Shown: piece by piece, positions 54,351 through 64,000 of the stretch
Layout: the number at the start of each line of letters is the position of its first letter
How positions within the stretch are numbered: position 1 is the first letter of the stretch
Assembly: GCF_050436995.1 (NCBI RefSeq)
Contig: NC_134765.1
Location: 9,699,501 to 9,763,500 of the forward strand
DNA from: Anticarsia gemmatalis
Lineage: Eukaryota; Arthropoda; Insecta; Lepidoptera; Erebidae
Length of the DNA stretch: 64,000 nt
Direction of reading: 5' to 3'
Notes under the pieces: model-generated
Seen by the model: only the letters and a program-made list of their open reading frames with translations
Database searches by the model: none
What the model was told of the DNA's origin: nothing
Position numbers and translations under genes: made by a program

Positions 54351-56160
54351 GGGAAAGTTTCACACCGCGGGGCGTAAGTAATCATTAACGAATAACCTTT
54401 ATTCTGCAACAAACTGGCTTAAGATAAGAATAGGTTGGGGAAATGTTATGATATAATAATAACTGCTCAAGGTTATTTACCTTGATTACTTTCCTTGAAG
54501 GGGGTTTTATGTTTAGTTGAGATTAGTAAAAAAAAAACACAATAATCTTGAGAATGTCAGTCTTTACAAGCATATAATCTATTTATCTATCTATTTAGCC
54601 CACTTCTGACTCTCTGTTGAGTATAGCTTTTCCTTCAGCACGCTACTTTTTGCGACTGTATTGTGCTTTTGTTGAAGGGATAGTAAACGGAATGCAGTTA
54701 CACGTAGTTAAACAATAGCCAAAACTTAAAACGTTTTAAACTCTCTTTTTTGTCTCAAGTTTGATACACGTCTAATAAAGCCAAACCCAAAACAAATTTT
54801 CAGACTACTTAAATGTTCGTTTTGTCTGAAAATTGATCGCATAGTGACCATAAACTATACGATTCAGTTGCACTACTAGAACCACAATAATTTATTGCGA
54901 ATCATGACGATATGTAAAGTTTTTTAGTTGGAGCAAAAAATACCTACGACAGTTACCAATTCCTTGGTGTCGCTGTAGCTATTGTAACTGGTCGAAACGT
55001 CGAGAAATAAAGGTATGATTAAAATCGTTCATTAAAGTCTAGTGCCAAAGAGAAAACTAATCACATAATTTTATGTAAAAATAATACAAAAACACTTTTT
55101 TTCGTATCAAACTAATTTTAGTACTAACTAATCTTAGTTCGGAACACAATTTGTTCGTATAAGTACAGTCAGGTTACCGATGAACTTCCCTACAAAAAAC
55201 GGTACAACTTTTATTTCCTACAAGTTGGAATCAACGATCGTGTGCAAAACTTCAAACTTCCGCGATAATTACGATTTGTTTTAATTGATTTTTTAATCAA
55301 AACTTGTTCGGTTTTTCTGTGTGTATTAGAATATAAACTCGTGGTATTTTAGTAGGACTATTGATTAGATATTTGCTTATTCTCATAACCGTGTAAGACA
55401 GTATTTCGACTCTAAAGACACGAAGTCAGGCACAAGACCGACAGAACCACGTAAGTTTTTGCTCCGAAAATCCGAACATATGCGACCTCCACTTCCATAC
55501 TCCGGGCAATCATTGACAATATCTTGACAAAAATGAACGAATAAAATTTTTGCCACTCAAAATTCGAACCTTAGACTTCAGCACACAATCACATAATACA
55601 TGTAAGTTTATGTGTACGCGCGATGGAAATAGTTGGAAAAAAAAACGATTTTTATTCACTTTACTGTAATTCATCTTAATTTTGTACCAACGTTGCTTAA
55701 CCTGCAAATAAACTGAACTACACATACGTGTATTAAACAAATATGATTCCATATAACATCTGTGTAACCAGTTACTATACTTCAGTTAATAACACACTTT
55801 GAATACAGCGTCAATTTAATTGGAAACCAATCGTAGCCGGGCATGATTTACAAAACAATTACAACGCATTAACCGGTAAGTACACACAGTGGCCGGACAA
55901 ACTGTGTAGCGAGCGGTGAAAGCGTTCATTATCTTTGTTTAATAACATTGATGATTGGTGCAATTCAGTTTGCGGAGATATTTTATTACTTGCGTTTGGT
56001 TAATTGTTTAATGCGTCAATTGATTGTTACTATGCTACTATTATTGCAAAAATTTCTGTAAGCCTCGATTCTTTCAATGAAAAGTGATCATCATTGTTTA
56101 CTGTGAGGGTCAGAGACATAAGATAATTGTTTTTGGGTCACGAGTATTAAAATTATTATA
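54351..56160. other. Mostly unrecognised AT-rich DNA with repeat G copy
   Basis: Repeat G-like block at 54985-55035 (GGTCGAAACGTCGAGAAATA, then AAGGTATGATTAAAATCG). Otherwise no recognised feature. Confidence 0.45.
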
Positions 56161-56373
56161 TTAGGTCGGGGAAAAAGTGTTTTCGCATTATAATATGTAT
56201 GAACTTGTAATAAAATCTTTTTCTACATAAAAAAGCTCAATATTTGGGTACCTCACGAGCTCATTGAAAGAAACCTAATGAACCGTGTACTCATTTGTGA
56301 TTCTTGAAGCCAAAGAGATTTTATTACAAGCTCATACATACTATAATGCGAAAAGACTTTTTCCCCGACCTAA
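56161..56373. mobile_element. Mariner-type MITE, intact ends
   Basis: A 213-bp element whose 58-bp terminal inverted repeats (56161-56218 and 56316-56373) differ at only 3 positions. It starts TTAGGTCGGGGAAAAAG, ends CCCCGACCTAA and is flanked by TA on both sides, as Tc1/mariner transposases produce. It has no coding capacity and needs a transposase from elsewhere. A decayed relative is at 28197-28387. Confidence 0.92.
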
Positions 56374-57544
56374 TATTTTTTTGTTCCTCATAAAATTACG
56401 GTGAAATACAAAAAGGACAGAACTGAATAATTGATATATATTTATGTGCAACGAATGGCTAAAGTTCAGTAAATGCCGTACTAGACACAGCACTGATTTT
56501 TAGATGCTCCAACAATACCATCTTACTATTGCACGGAAAAATATATTGCAACTTAAATTTCTTGAATAAACGAAAAGAAAAATTTGCGTTAGGTTTTTTA
56601 TCGTTAGGTAAAACCACCTGAAAACACCAACTAACATTTTACTATCAAAGCTGGCACTATAATTCAAAATTATAACGTACTTTGCAAAATAATTAAACAA
56701 AGGAGGAAGGTTTCATTCAAAGAGATAATACGGAACTAGAAAATTGATCTAAATTCTGATCCACTATCGACAGAATTAAGCGAAATTTATCAAACTGTGA
56801 CATGTATCAAAGGAAGTATTTTTAAATGAATTGTAAGACACTAAACTCAGTGTTTGTAAACGTACTCAGTGTGACATAAATCAAAAATTTCGTAAACAAA
56901 TTACAAAATGATTCGAAACTACGAAATAGTGAATTTTAAGCGCATTCATACCCCAAATTCACGATACAAAGACATATTCTCTCTTAAATTTCAAAAGAAA
57001 GTCTAATTATCAGCTACTAGACACTCTATCTCAAAGCTAATTTCAGTAGCCGATTAAACTACTACACAAAGCACCCAGGGGTGCACGTATCAACAAAGTA
57101 ACCAACATTTACCAACTCTCATGTGTTGGCCGGCTATTATACAAATTTGCCGGCCAATAAAGAATATTTATGACGCCACCTTGTACTATAATTACCTAAG
57201 CTTGTAGAACAATTTATATGTAAAGCAGGTATTGTAACGCCCTGTAGTTGCGAGTGTAAATACAGGGTGATGTATATCGGCGAAGATTATCTGGAAAAGT
57301 GGTTTGATGTTTTGGGCTTTAAATCAAAACGTGCATTCTAATGAGTTGTATTTACTGGTGTAAGAAAGTGAAAATGTTTTTCCAACTACTTGAATTATGG
57401 TAGAAGTTGCTTGTAATTTTATGTGGTCGAGACTGTTTCTTTACGAAATTCTTCTACATTTTTTATAACACCTTTTTTGTAACCAAAAGTTTGTATATAG
57501 CATATTTATTTATACACATTATGTGGCTGTTATTCTCACGATTC
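56374..57544. other. Unrecognised AT-rich DNA with a hairpin
   Basis: TTGGCCGGC (57126-57134) and GCCGGCCAA (57149-57157) form a perfect 9-bp inverted repeat with a 14-nt loop. No gene. Confidence 0.45.
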
Positions 57545-57700
57545 GTCTACAACGTGAGCACTAAGTAATTGGGGACGAACCTATTGCCCCACACAATTAC
57601 CGAACTCCAGACTACTTTTGAGTATATTCCAACAGTGTTTTGCCCGACCCGGCAATCAAAACCAAGATCCCGTGATTAAGCGACAAACAGACGCTGTTGA
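57545..57700 (-). mobile_element. SINE-D, reverse copy
   Basis: CCACACAATTACCGAACTCC, AGTGTTTTGCCCGACCCGGC and AAAACCAAGATCCCGTGATT: body then decayed B-box region, inverse of 36000-36170. Confidence 0.65.
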
Positions 57701-58074
57701 CAATCTACGAATACATTTAAGTCTATTTCAAATAGATCACACAAATATTTACTACAAGTACTACATACTATTTCTGAAATAGTAGCGTTAACACTTCAAC
57801 CATTACACCACACGTGTGTTCTCTAATAAATAATTAACTAGTTAACCTTTGAACAACCTTCCAGGAAACTCCAATATTAATACATACGGTACAAATCGTT
57901 CTGTCATCTTAGTCAATATTACATTCTCTATAAATAGACGGTACATCGATTTCGTAGTGATAAAACGACGTTTTACAGAATATTGTTGGCATTTAGGGTG
58001 TATTTTGTGCAACCTTAGTGCGCAATTTTATTGCAGGGCTGCTTAAATGACGCTAAGGTGAATGAAACGGATCG
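57701..58074. other. Unrecognised DNA
   Basis: A 65-codon frame lacks any motif. Confidence 0.35.
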
Positions 58075-58200
58075 GTTCCGAAACATGGAGGAAGTCGATA
58101 TGTATCAGATGGTCACCCATCCACAGACCAACCTCGGCAAGCATAGCTAAACCTCAGAGATCAATCCGCGCGGCTGTTTTTAACTAAACCACGAGCTCCT
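58075..58200 (-). repeat. Repeat D fragment, reverse
   Basis: TTCCGAAACATGGAGGAAGT, GGTCACCCATCCACAGACC, AACCTCGGCAAGCATAGC and CAATCCGCGCGGCTGTTTTT match the right part of the 9076 copy. Confidence 0.7.
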
Positions 58201-58345
58201 AAATAATAAGTAATATGACCAAAAGGCGGCAATTGCTGTGTAAAATTTTGAATTATATTTATAAAGCAAAACCCTACAATCGATAAAGTGTCAATAAGAT
58301 GTCGAAGTCGATATTCGTAATATTATCTACTGACCGCCCGCGCCA
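58201..58345. other. Unrecognised DNA
   Basis: Short spacer between repeat D and SINE-B. Confidence 0.35.
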
Positions 58346-58637
58346 GTTTCGAGTGGTTTAAGTTGGCACCTCCCACGCAGGTGGTCGACGATTCGAGCTC
58401 GTGGCAACACACCAAGGACTTTTCGGAGTTATGTGTTTTAGAAATAATTATCCCTTGTTTCAACGGTGAAGAAAACCATCGTGAAGCAACCTTGCATGGC
58501 TGAAAGTTCTTTAGAACAGATCTTAAAGATATGCAAAGTCCCCAACGCGCACTTGGCCAGCGTGGTGGACTCAAGACCTAGCCCCTCCCTAATCACGAGA
58601 GGAGACTATTGACCAGCAGAGGGACATTAACAGGTTT
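58346..58637 (+). mobile_element. SINE-B, full-length forward copy
   Basis: Head TTTCGAGTGGTTTAAGTTGG (A box, slightly decayed), CGACGATTCGAGCTCGTGG (B box region), body CGTGAAGCAACCTTGCATGG and GTCCCCAACGCGCACTTGG, tail GACCAGCAGAGGGACATTAA. It is followed 13 bp later by SINE-C. Confidence 0.88.
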
Positions 58638-58649
58638 AAACTTATTTAA

Positions 58650-58900
58650 CTGCACGTTTGGCGCAGTGGTTTAAGCGGTCACCTGGCCGCAACAACCGTA
58701 GCGCCGCGTGTGGTGGGCTCGAATTCCACCCGGGACAAATCTTTGTGTGATGAACACGAGTAATTGTTCTGAGTCTGGATGTTAATGTATCTATATAAGT
58801 ATGTATTTAGAAGTATATAAGTATGTTTATCAGTTATTTGGTTACCATAGTACAAGGTCTGCTTAGTTTGGAATCAAATGACCGTGTGTGAGTTGTCCAA
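58650..58900 (+). mobile_element. SINE-C, full-length tRNA-derived SINE
   Basis: A box in TTTGGCGCAGTGGTTTAAGC, B box in GGTGGGCTCGAATTCCACCC. The body includes TTGTGTGATGAACACGAGTA and GTTCTGAGTCTGGATG, then ATATAAGTATG repeats, CTGCTTAGTTTGGAATC and CCGTGTGTGAGTTGTCCA. A TTTA microsatellite tail follows to about 58930. Confidence 0.88.
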
Positions 58901-59826
58901 TAATATTTATTTATTTTATTTATTTATTTTCATAATTCTAGCAAGTTTTCCTGGCATATTTATTCACTACCGCTCTTAAAGCATTCCCAATAACACAAAA
59001 CAGTAAAACAAAATCAATTCAAAATATCTGTTAGGGAAATCTTAGTGTGCAATTCGCACGTTAATCGGATAAAGGCTTGCGAATTCGCGCGGCCCACTCA
59101 TGTGCAAGAGAATTGTATGGGTGAACTGACTAATCCGATCGACTATGTGTAGTGAGATCCCTTGCTATGTGTTCAAGGTGTTTATGTGTTAGGTATTTGC
59201 TTCTTTACGTGCATCAGGAATGGTTAAAGGTCCTATTTGTGAGGAGAGAATTTGGTCAATTTGCTTTACATCAGAGGTGGTGAACCGATATCGATTGATT
59301 GGTCGATTCTGTGTTTAGCCAGTCGATCGTGGGGTTAGAGAAACTGATATTGTTAATGTATTTAGTGTACTATATTGCAGTCATTACCTATTCTCTGTTT
59401 CAAATGATGCTTTATTTGTTTCGTTTACTGATTATGTGTCAAGAAGCTTGCAAAAAAGAAAGTGTGTCAATTTTGAATCTAGATAGATACATTTTGTTCG
59501 ATACAATAATACGATATTATTTCAAAATTTGTTGTAACTACAAGTTAGGAATTTTATTAAATTTAAATGGACACATTCATTTAAACTTAAAAACCAAGGC
59601 TTGGCTTTAACTAAAAGAAAATCTTAAAGAAAACCTCTCCAAAATCATGACTGATTGTAAATGCACAAATTTAAATTTAAAAGTTACGAAACCTTTGTTA
59701 TTTCCAGGCCAGGACACACCAGCTGAAATACTCAATCATAACTAACTTATGATAATGTTCTTTACATTTTATTTTGTCAATTTACTAGTGTATAGGTGCC
59801 CAAGAGCCTAGCCTAGGTCGGGATCT
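58901..59826. other. Unrecognised AT-rich DNA
   Basis: TTTA microsatellite at 58905-58930. A 103-codon frame (59299-59610) is AT-driven and motif-free. Confidence 0.4.
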
Positions 59827-59874
59827 ATTGTTAATCCCATGATACTATGTACATAGTTACATGGGATTAACAAT
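59827..59874. repeat. 48-bp near-perfect palindrome
   Basis: Outer arms ATTGTTAATCCCATG (59827-59841) and CATGGGATTAACAAT (59860-59874), with the inner palindrome ACTATGTACATAGT (59844-59857) on the same centre. Only the pairs at 59842/59859 and 59843/59858 fail. It could form a cruciform; function unknown. Confidence 0.9.
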
Positions 59875-61604
59875 GTTATTTTTCTAGAAATAAACTTTTT
59901 ATCTTTTTTTTAACTTTTAATGCTAACTCATATTCCCTCAATATAAAACCTTCAGACAGCAATACTATAACAGTAACAACAAAACAAATAACCTTTTCAA
60001 ATCAAAGAAATATAAACAGAAAGTCATACAATACCATGAAACAGGCAATAGGTCAGTAGTTCCATAGTAGACATCGCATAAATAAACCATGGACATAGGT
60101 ACACCTGCCACGGTACACGGACACGGCAAATTGGATCGTGTCGACCACTTTTTGTCGTCGGAATTGATCGAAGGAACGTCGATGGCTTTTTGATCTGAAT
60201 GGTTTTGTTGATTTTTGAGCTGGTGTTAGAGTTTATTAATTGAATCGACTTTGCGATAAAGAGGGTAATGATTTTTTATGCGGTGTAATTTATCCATCTT
60301 AACTAATATATAAGCATAACTTAACTTACCTTAGTTTAACTATATAAGTAGAGCTAAAGTCTAAAGGCAAGTAGCTACCTTAGATGGAATTTAGCAGACT
60401 CACTAAATAGCAAACTCTTATAAATAATAATCCGTAAATAACATTTATTTCTTTGTCTTCCCTTCACACAATTTCCAACAACGAAGATAAAAAAATTCCT
60501 CAATAGGAAAGCAAAGCTCAAGAACAAAAGCTACCAAGTCACCTAATAAATTAGGCTCTATCGTGTGTTACACTTGCTTGCCGATGTGCACCAATCGATC
60601 GCCTGATTACGGGCACATGAGGTAATCACCTACATTTATCTATACGTACATATACTACGTATACGGACTGCAGCTGAGCGTTAATATTGAACGGAAAGAG
60701 CCGGCTTGTTACTGTTGCTATTCGTTACAAAAGCTTTGCTTAGGTTTTTAGACTTTTTAGTATTTATTTGAGGCTCAGTTAAGTATGGGTTAAGCAACCT
60801 TAGCGCGGACTTTTCATGGACGAGCTATTTAGGGGTATTTGAAAAGTCTGTTGCAGTTGTTGTCAATTAATATCGATCGATGAGTAAGTTAACAGTCGTT
60901 GCGCCATGACAAAGGCCTTTGGATCAATTGTAGAACTTTGACACTTGGGTTCAACAAATAAAAAAATAAGTTCCAATTTATTAGCTTCATAGCAGAAGTT
61001 CATTTCATTCAATTTCTAACATAAAGTACTATACTCGGGCCACTAAAAACATGTCTACTAGTCATGTTATGTTATCGAACTCTCTTCATCACACTTAAAG
61101 TCAAATTCCTAAGATTTTTTTAATAATGACTTCATTTGCACGTTTGCCGTTTGTAATGGCTCAAATACAGCCAGTAGATGAGTAAGAAATGACAGGTTTT
61201 GACATATGTATATAATTATAATTAATACGTCTGTAGATATATCTCCAAAATAAAGTACCTCTGTCAAACAAGCCACCTTCAGTTGCATAAGCTTGCAGAC
61301 CACTGATATTCTATATACTGTGTACCTCCGCGCAGTAGCGAATCTTGCATACGAGGCTCTCTAGTAAGTTGTGCTATAATAATATAAATCAGTGATTGAC
61401 TCTTATTTGAAGTTATTTCATAGAATCAGTCTATATAGAGGTCTGACTCAAACGTAGTGAGATGATATTATTTCATAGGAAATTTATATAAATGTTGCTT
61501 CAAAGAAATGCTATTACATTTCACAGGAGATTATGTAATATTTTATGGCATCGCTTCGGGATATGATATATATATATAAAAATGTTTTTAAAATGAAAAC
61601 AATA
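59875..61604. other. Unrecognised AT-rich DNA
   Basis: No gene or repeat family recognised. Confidence 0.4.
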
Positions 61605-61700
61605 TATCCATGTCACCGACCATGGATTTCCCATGAAATAGGCAGAGACCTTTTGCCATATACCTGACACATATTGAGATTCTAAAAATTAAGTTCCCTC
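61605..61700 (-). repeat. Repeat E fragment, weak
   Basis: CATGAAATAGGCAGAGACCT at 61632-61651 resembles the start of the 12725 copy. The remainder has drifted. Confidence 0.4.
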
Positions 61701-61875
61701 GCCGCGTCTTTCTGTTCGCGATGAATTCATAATCTAAAATTATATTGTAGATATTCTTGTGTAAATAATAATTAAATAAAGTGGTAAGATAGAAAGAGAC
61801 TAAAAATAATATATGTACTATTTAATACTTAAAAATTTGATTTCGCGATGAATTCATAATTTACTGAACAAAATT
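61701..61875. other. Unrecognised DNA
   Basis: GCGATGAATTCATAATCTA at about 61719 recurs as GCGATGAATTCATAATTTA at about 61846, a short direct repeat. Confidence 0.4.
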
Positions 61876-62036
61876 GACTGCCTCCGTGACGCAGTGATTA
61901 AGGTCACCACGCTGCTACCATAGCTTCGGGAGGTCGTGGGTTCGATTCCCACACGGAAAAATTATTTGTGTGATCCACAAATAATTGTTTCGGGTCTGGT
62001 TGTACTTTGAGTCCGTTGTTTATATGTTTGTAAATG
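61876..62036 (+). mobile_element. SINE-A, 3'-truncated
   Basis: Head GACTGCCTCCGTGACGCAGT and GGTCGTGGGTTCGATTCCCA, body GTTTCGGGTCTGGTTGTAC to GTTTGTAAATG, then an abrupt change where other copies continue into GTCCCCGCGACAC. Confidence 0.85.
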
Positions 62037-62654
62037 GATAGATACGTACTCGAGGAAAGTTTTAGTCCATAATTTATTAAGTTCAACCTGGTGTAACCCG
62101 GGCGAAGCCTAAGTAGTCCACTAGTATTGTTACAAAGACCACATATTTTAGACACCTTTTCCGATATTTTCATTTACTTGTCATTATTTCTTCGAACGAA
62201 ACACACGACATGGAAAAACAACAATACAAAGCTTCGCACATACGTTTATAATGAAAAATAACAGTGATTTCAATAAGACGTAAGCGGAATCACAAAGGTA
62301 TTTTCAATAATGTATGTTCGTTCAATGGCTTGACTTAACAAAAGACACATTGTTGATAATTACATGCTGATTACGATTGGGAACGACACCTGCGGTTATT
62401 GTGTAAGGTTTTTAATATTTCTTGCTTTTTGTGAATATTAATTATTATTGTTGATGTCGAGGAGTGAAGTGAAGAGAAAGCTTAGATAGGTTTACGAAAC
62501 CACCAAATAGAGTATTGGAGTATTTGTATTCTTAAGAGGGTGATAGGGAAAATTTTAATTATCTATGATTTTGTTTAAATATCAGGACATATTTACACAA
62601 AATCAGATACAGGTATCGACGAGTGTTGAAATGAAGTTACTATCTTCTTCTTAT
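62037..62654. other. Unrecognised DNA
   Basis: At 62090-62125 a short TGTAACCCGGGCGAAGCCTA block recalls a Helitron-like 3' end but has no CTAG at the right place. Nothing else. Confidence 0.35.
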
Positions 62655-62895
62655 CGTATAGTTAATGGTCTACCCATCTAGTGTCAAGTTGTTCAAGCCG
62701 CCCGAAGGCTTTTGACGTGGCTTAACGACTGTTATCTTAATTGACAACAAACCGGGACCGGCTCTTTACGTGTCCTTCGAAGCTCAGAGACGTTTCGTTC
62801 AAATATCACTATACGGTCACCCATCTAAGGAATGACCGACACAAGGGTTGCTTAACCCACAGATCGTTTACCGACCGATGAGCACTACTGGCTAT
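62655..62895. repeat. Dispersed repeat, unclassified
   Basis: CACTATACGGTCACCCATCT and GGGTTGCTTAACCCACAGAT are shared in diverged form with 63355-63475 (TCACCCATCT, TTAACTTAACTCACTGA). The CACCCATC motif also occurs in repeat D. Possibly another part of that element. Confidence 0.45.
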
Positions 62896-62997
62896 GGGCG
62901 CCTCAAATAACTATACAATGGAGTTTGATATAAAATTATCTCTGTTTGCCTATTTGTCATATTATTGTCATGCTGTTGCAAATACTACCACAATATC

Positions 62998-63096
62998 TAC
63001 TTCCTATATTCCTCGCTACGGTATGCTACGGCGTAGCACTTCGTAATATTGCGTCTTCTCCCGTAGCGCTGTTCTGCCGTAGCGTGGCGTAACATG
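62998..63096. repeat. GCTACGG / CCGTAGC inverted cluster
   Basis: CGCTACGG and GCTACGGCGTAGC on the left and CCCGTAGCGC and GCCGTAGCGTGGCG on the right make an inverted arrangement. It is related to the array at 4181-4256. Confidence 0.6.
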
Positions 63097-64000
63097 AAGC
63101 AATTATGCCTGCGAATATGTAGATAGAAACACCACAATTTAGATGAAATGTTTTAAGGAAACTAGTTCAGTGTTAAAACCCAGTCAAATTAATTACTCTT
63201 TATGAAATATCAAAAAGAATATTTTAATATAGAAAAATCGGCATAGTATAATTACTATGTCGTATATATGTATTCTTTAAGATCAGATGAGTGCCTAAAA
63301 TAATGTTTGACTCTAAAATTATTTTAAATAAACCTTTTTCGAGCACGATTTTTGAAATTTCCGTTTAACCTGTCATCTAACCTATTGTACAGGCGGTACA
63401 GCGGTTGTCATGCTCACCCATCTAAAAAGTATCCGCGTAGCAGTTAACTTAACTCACTGATTTTAACCAATAAACGCAAACGACTGTGAACTTCTGGAAA
63501 CTGAAAGCCCATCCATTTTCAATCCCCACAAAGCTACGCCGATCGTAATTAAAAGAGACACACAAGGTTTCATACCGAGAAACGGTATAGCATAATAAAT
63601 AAAAAACCCGAATCCAATATAAAGAATTTCCGAATATAATCAATCCATACATCTTTTTCAATCCCCAATATGGAAATTAATAAAAAAAATTACACCGCTG
63701 GACAAAGCTGACTTGTAGGGCTGGCACTGTTTTTTTTTTGTATTTATATTTTATTGTGTGTTTTTTTCTAACAAGTGGCTTTTTAGAAACAGTGGAAAAG
63801 TATAATCTTAAAACCTATGCCTTATAGTCGGTTAGTGTAAATAAGCACTTAAAATGGTTCCAGAATAATCGGAATTCGGAATCGAAGAATGTAAAATAAT
63901 AACATTTCAAATTCCTGCGGCATCCAATCTTACACCTAACACATTTTTTTGTATCTTTTTTAGAGCTTAGAGTTAAGTATTCCTGTCCTACATTAATACT
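63097..64000. other. Unrecognised DNA to window end
   Basis: Contains a repeat fragment at 63355-63475 (see 62655) and T-runs at about 63730. No gene recognised. Confidence 0.4.

Noticed and set aside
58323..58574. 83-codon minus-strand frame
   Set aside because: It is the reverse translation of the SINE-B copy at 58346-58637.
59299..59610. 103-codon frame rich in Leu, Ile and Tyr
   Set aside because: The composition is what AT-rich non-coding DNA gives; no motif and no start context.

Overview
The window looks like a gene desert, or the interior of a very large intron, in a moth genome, most likely a noctuid. The grounds are the AT-rich sequence, several tRNA-derived SINE families, non-autonomous Helitrons with the GCGCAACTTCGCTTGCGTC 3' end, RTE-type LINE ends with (GAT)n tails, and a Ty3/gypsy LTR element primed by an animal-type tRNA-Lys. 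The order rests on repeat character only; no host gene was recognised to confirm it. I found no convincing host exon, no tRNA or rRNA gene and no CRISPR array. The only intact coding regions belong to two retrotransposons.

Layout. 1-3118: 3' part of a non-LTR retrotransposon running off the left edge, with the end of ORF1 and a complete 948-residue ORF2 (endonuclease plus reverse transcriptase). ORF2 has no usable ATG and overlaps the end of ORF1. 3131-3232: an RTE LINE 3' end, identical over about 100 bp to a second copy at 35080-35242 that has a 12-bp target-site duplication. 3.3-21 kb: unrecognised AT-rich DNA with scattered SINEs, Helitron-like elements and LINE 3' ends. A stretch at 17.8-21 kb is nearly repeat-free and holds a possible TATA/initiator promoter near 19.92 kb. 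21432-26903: a complete Ty3/gypsy element on the minus strand with 426-bp LTRs that look identical, a GCGT target-site duplication, a tRNA-Lys primer-binding site, a polypurine tract and one uninterrupted 1486-codon gag-pol frame ending in two AT-hook motifs. 27-64 kb: more SINEs, Helitrons, a mariner-type MITE with 58-bp inverted repeats, LINE 3' fragments, hairpins and one decayed coding fragment.

How the parts fit. The autonomous elements supply enzymes and the many short elements are probable dependants. SINE-B shares a tail motif with the RTE 3' ends, so RTE-encoded reverse transcriptase may mobilise it. Repeat families are labelled locally as SINE-A to SINE-D, Hel-A to Hel-C, and repeats D, E, F and G. 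These labels come from comparing copies inside this window, not from a database. Intact frames, identical LTRs and identical RTE ends suggest several families were recently active in this lineage.
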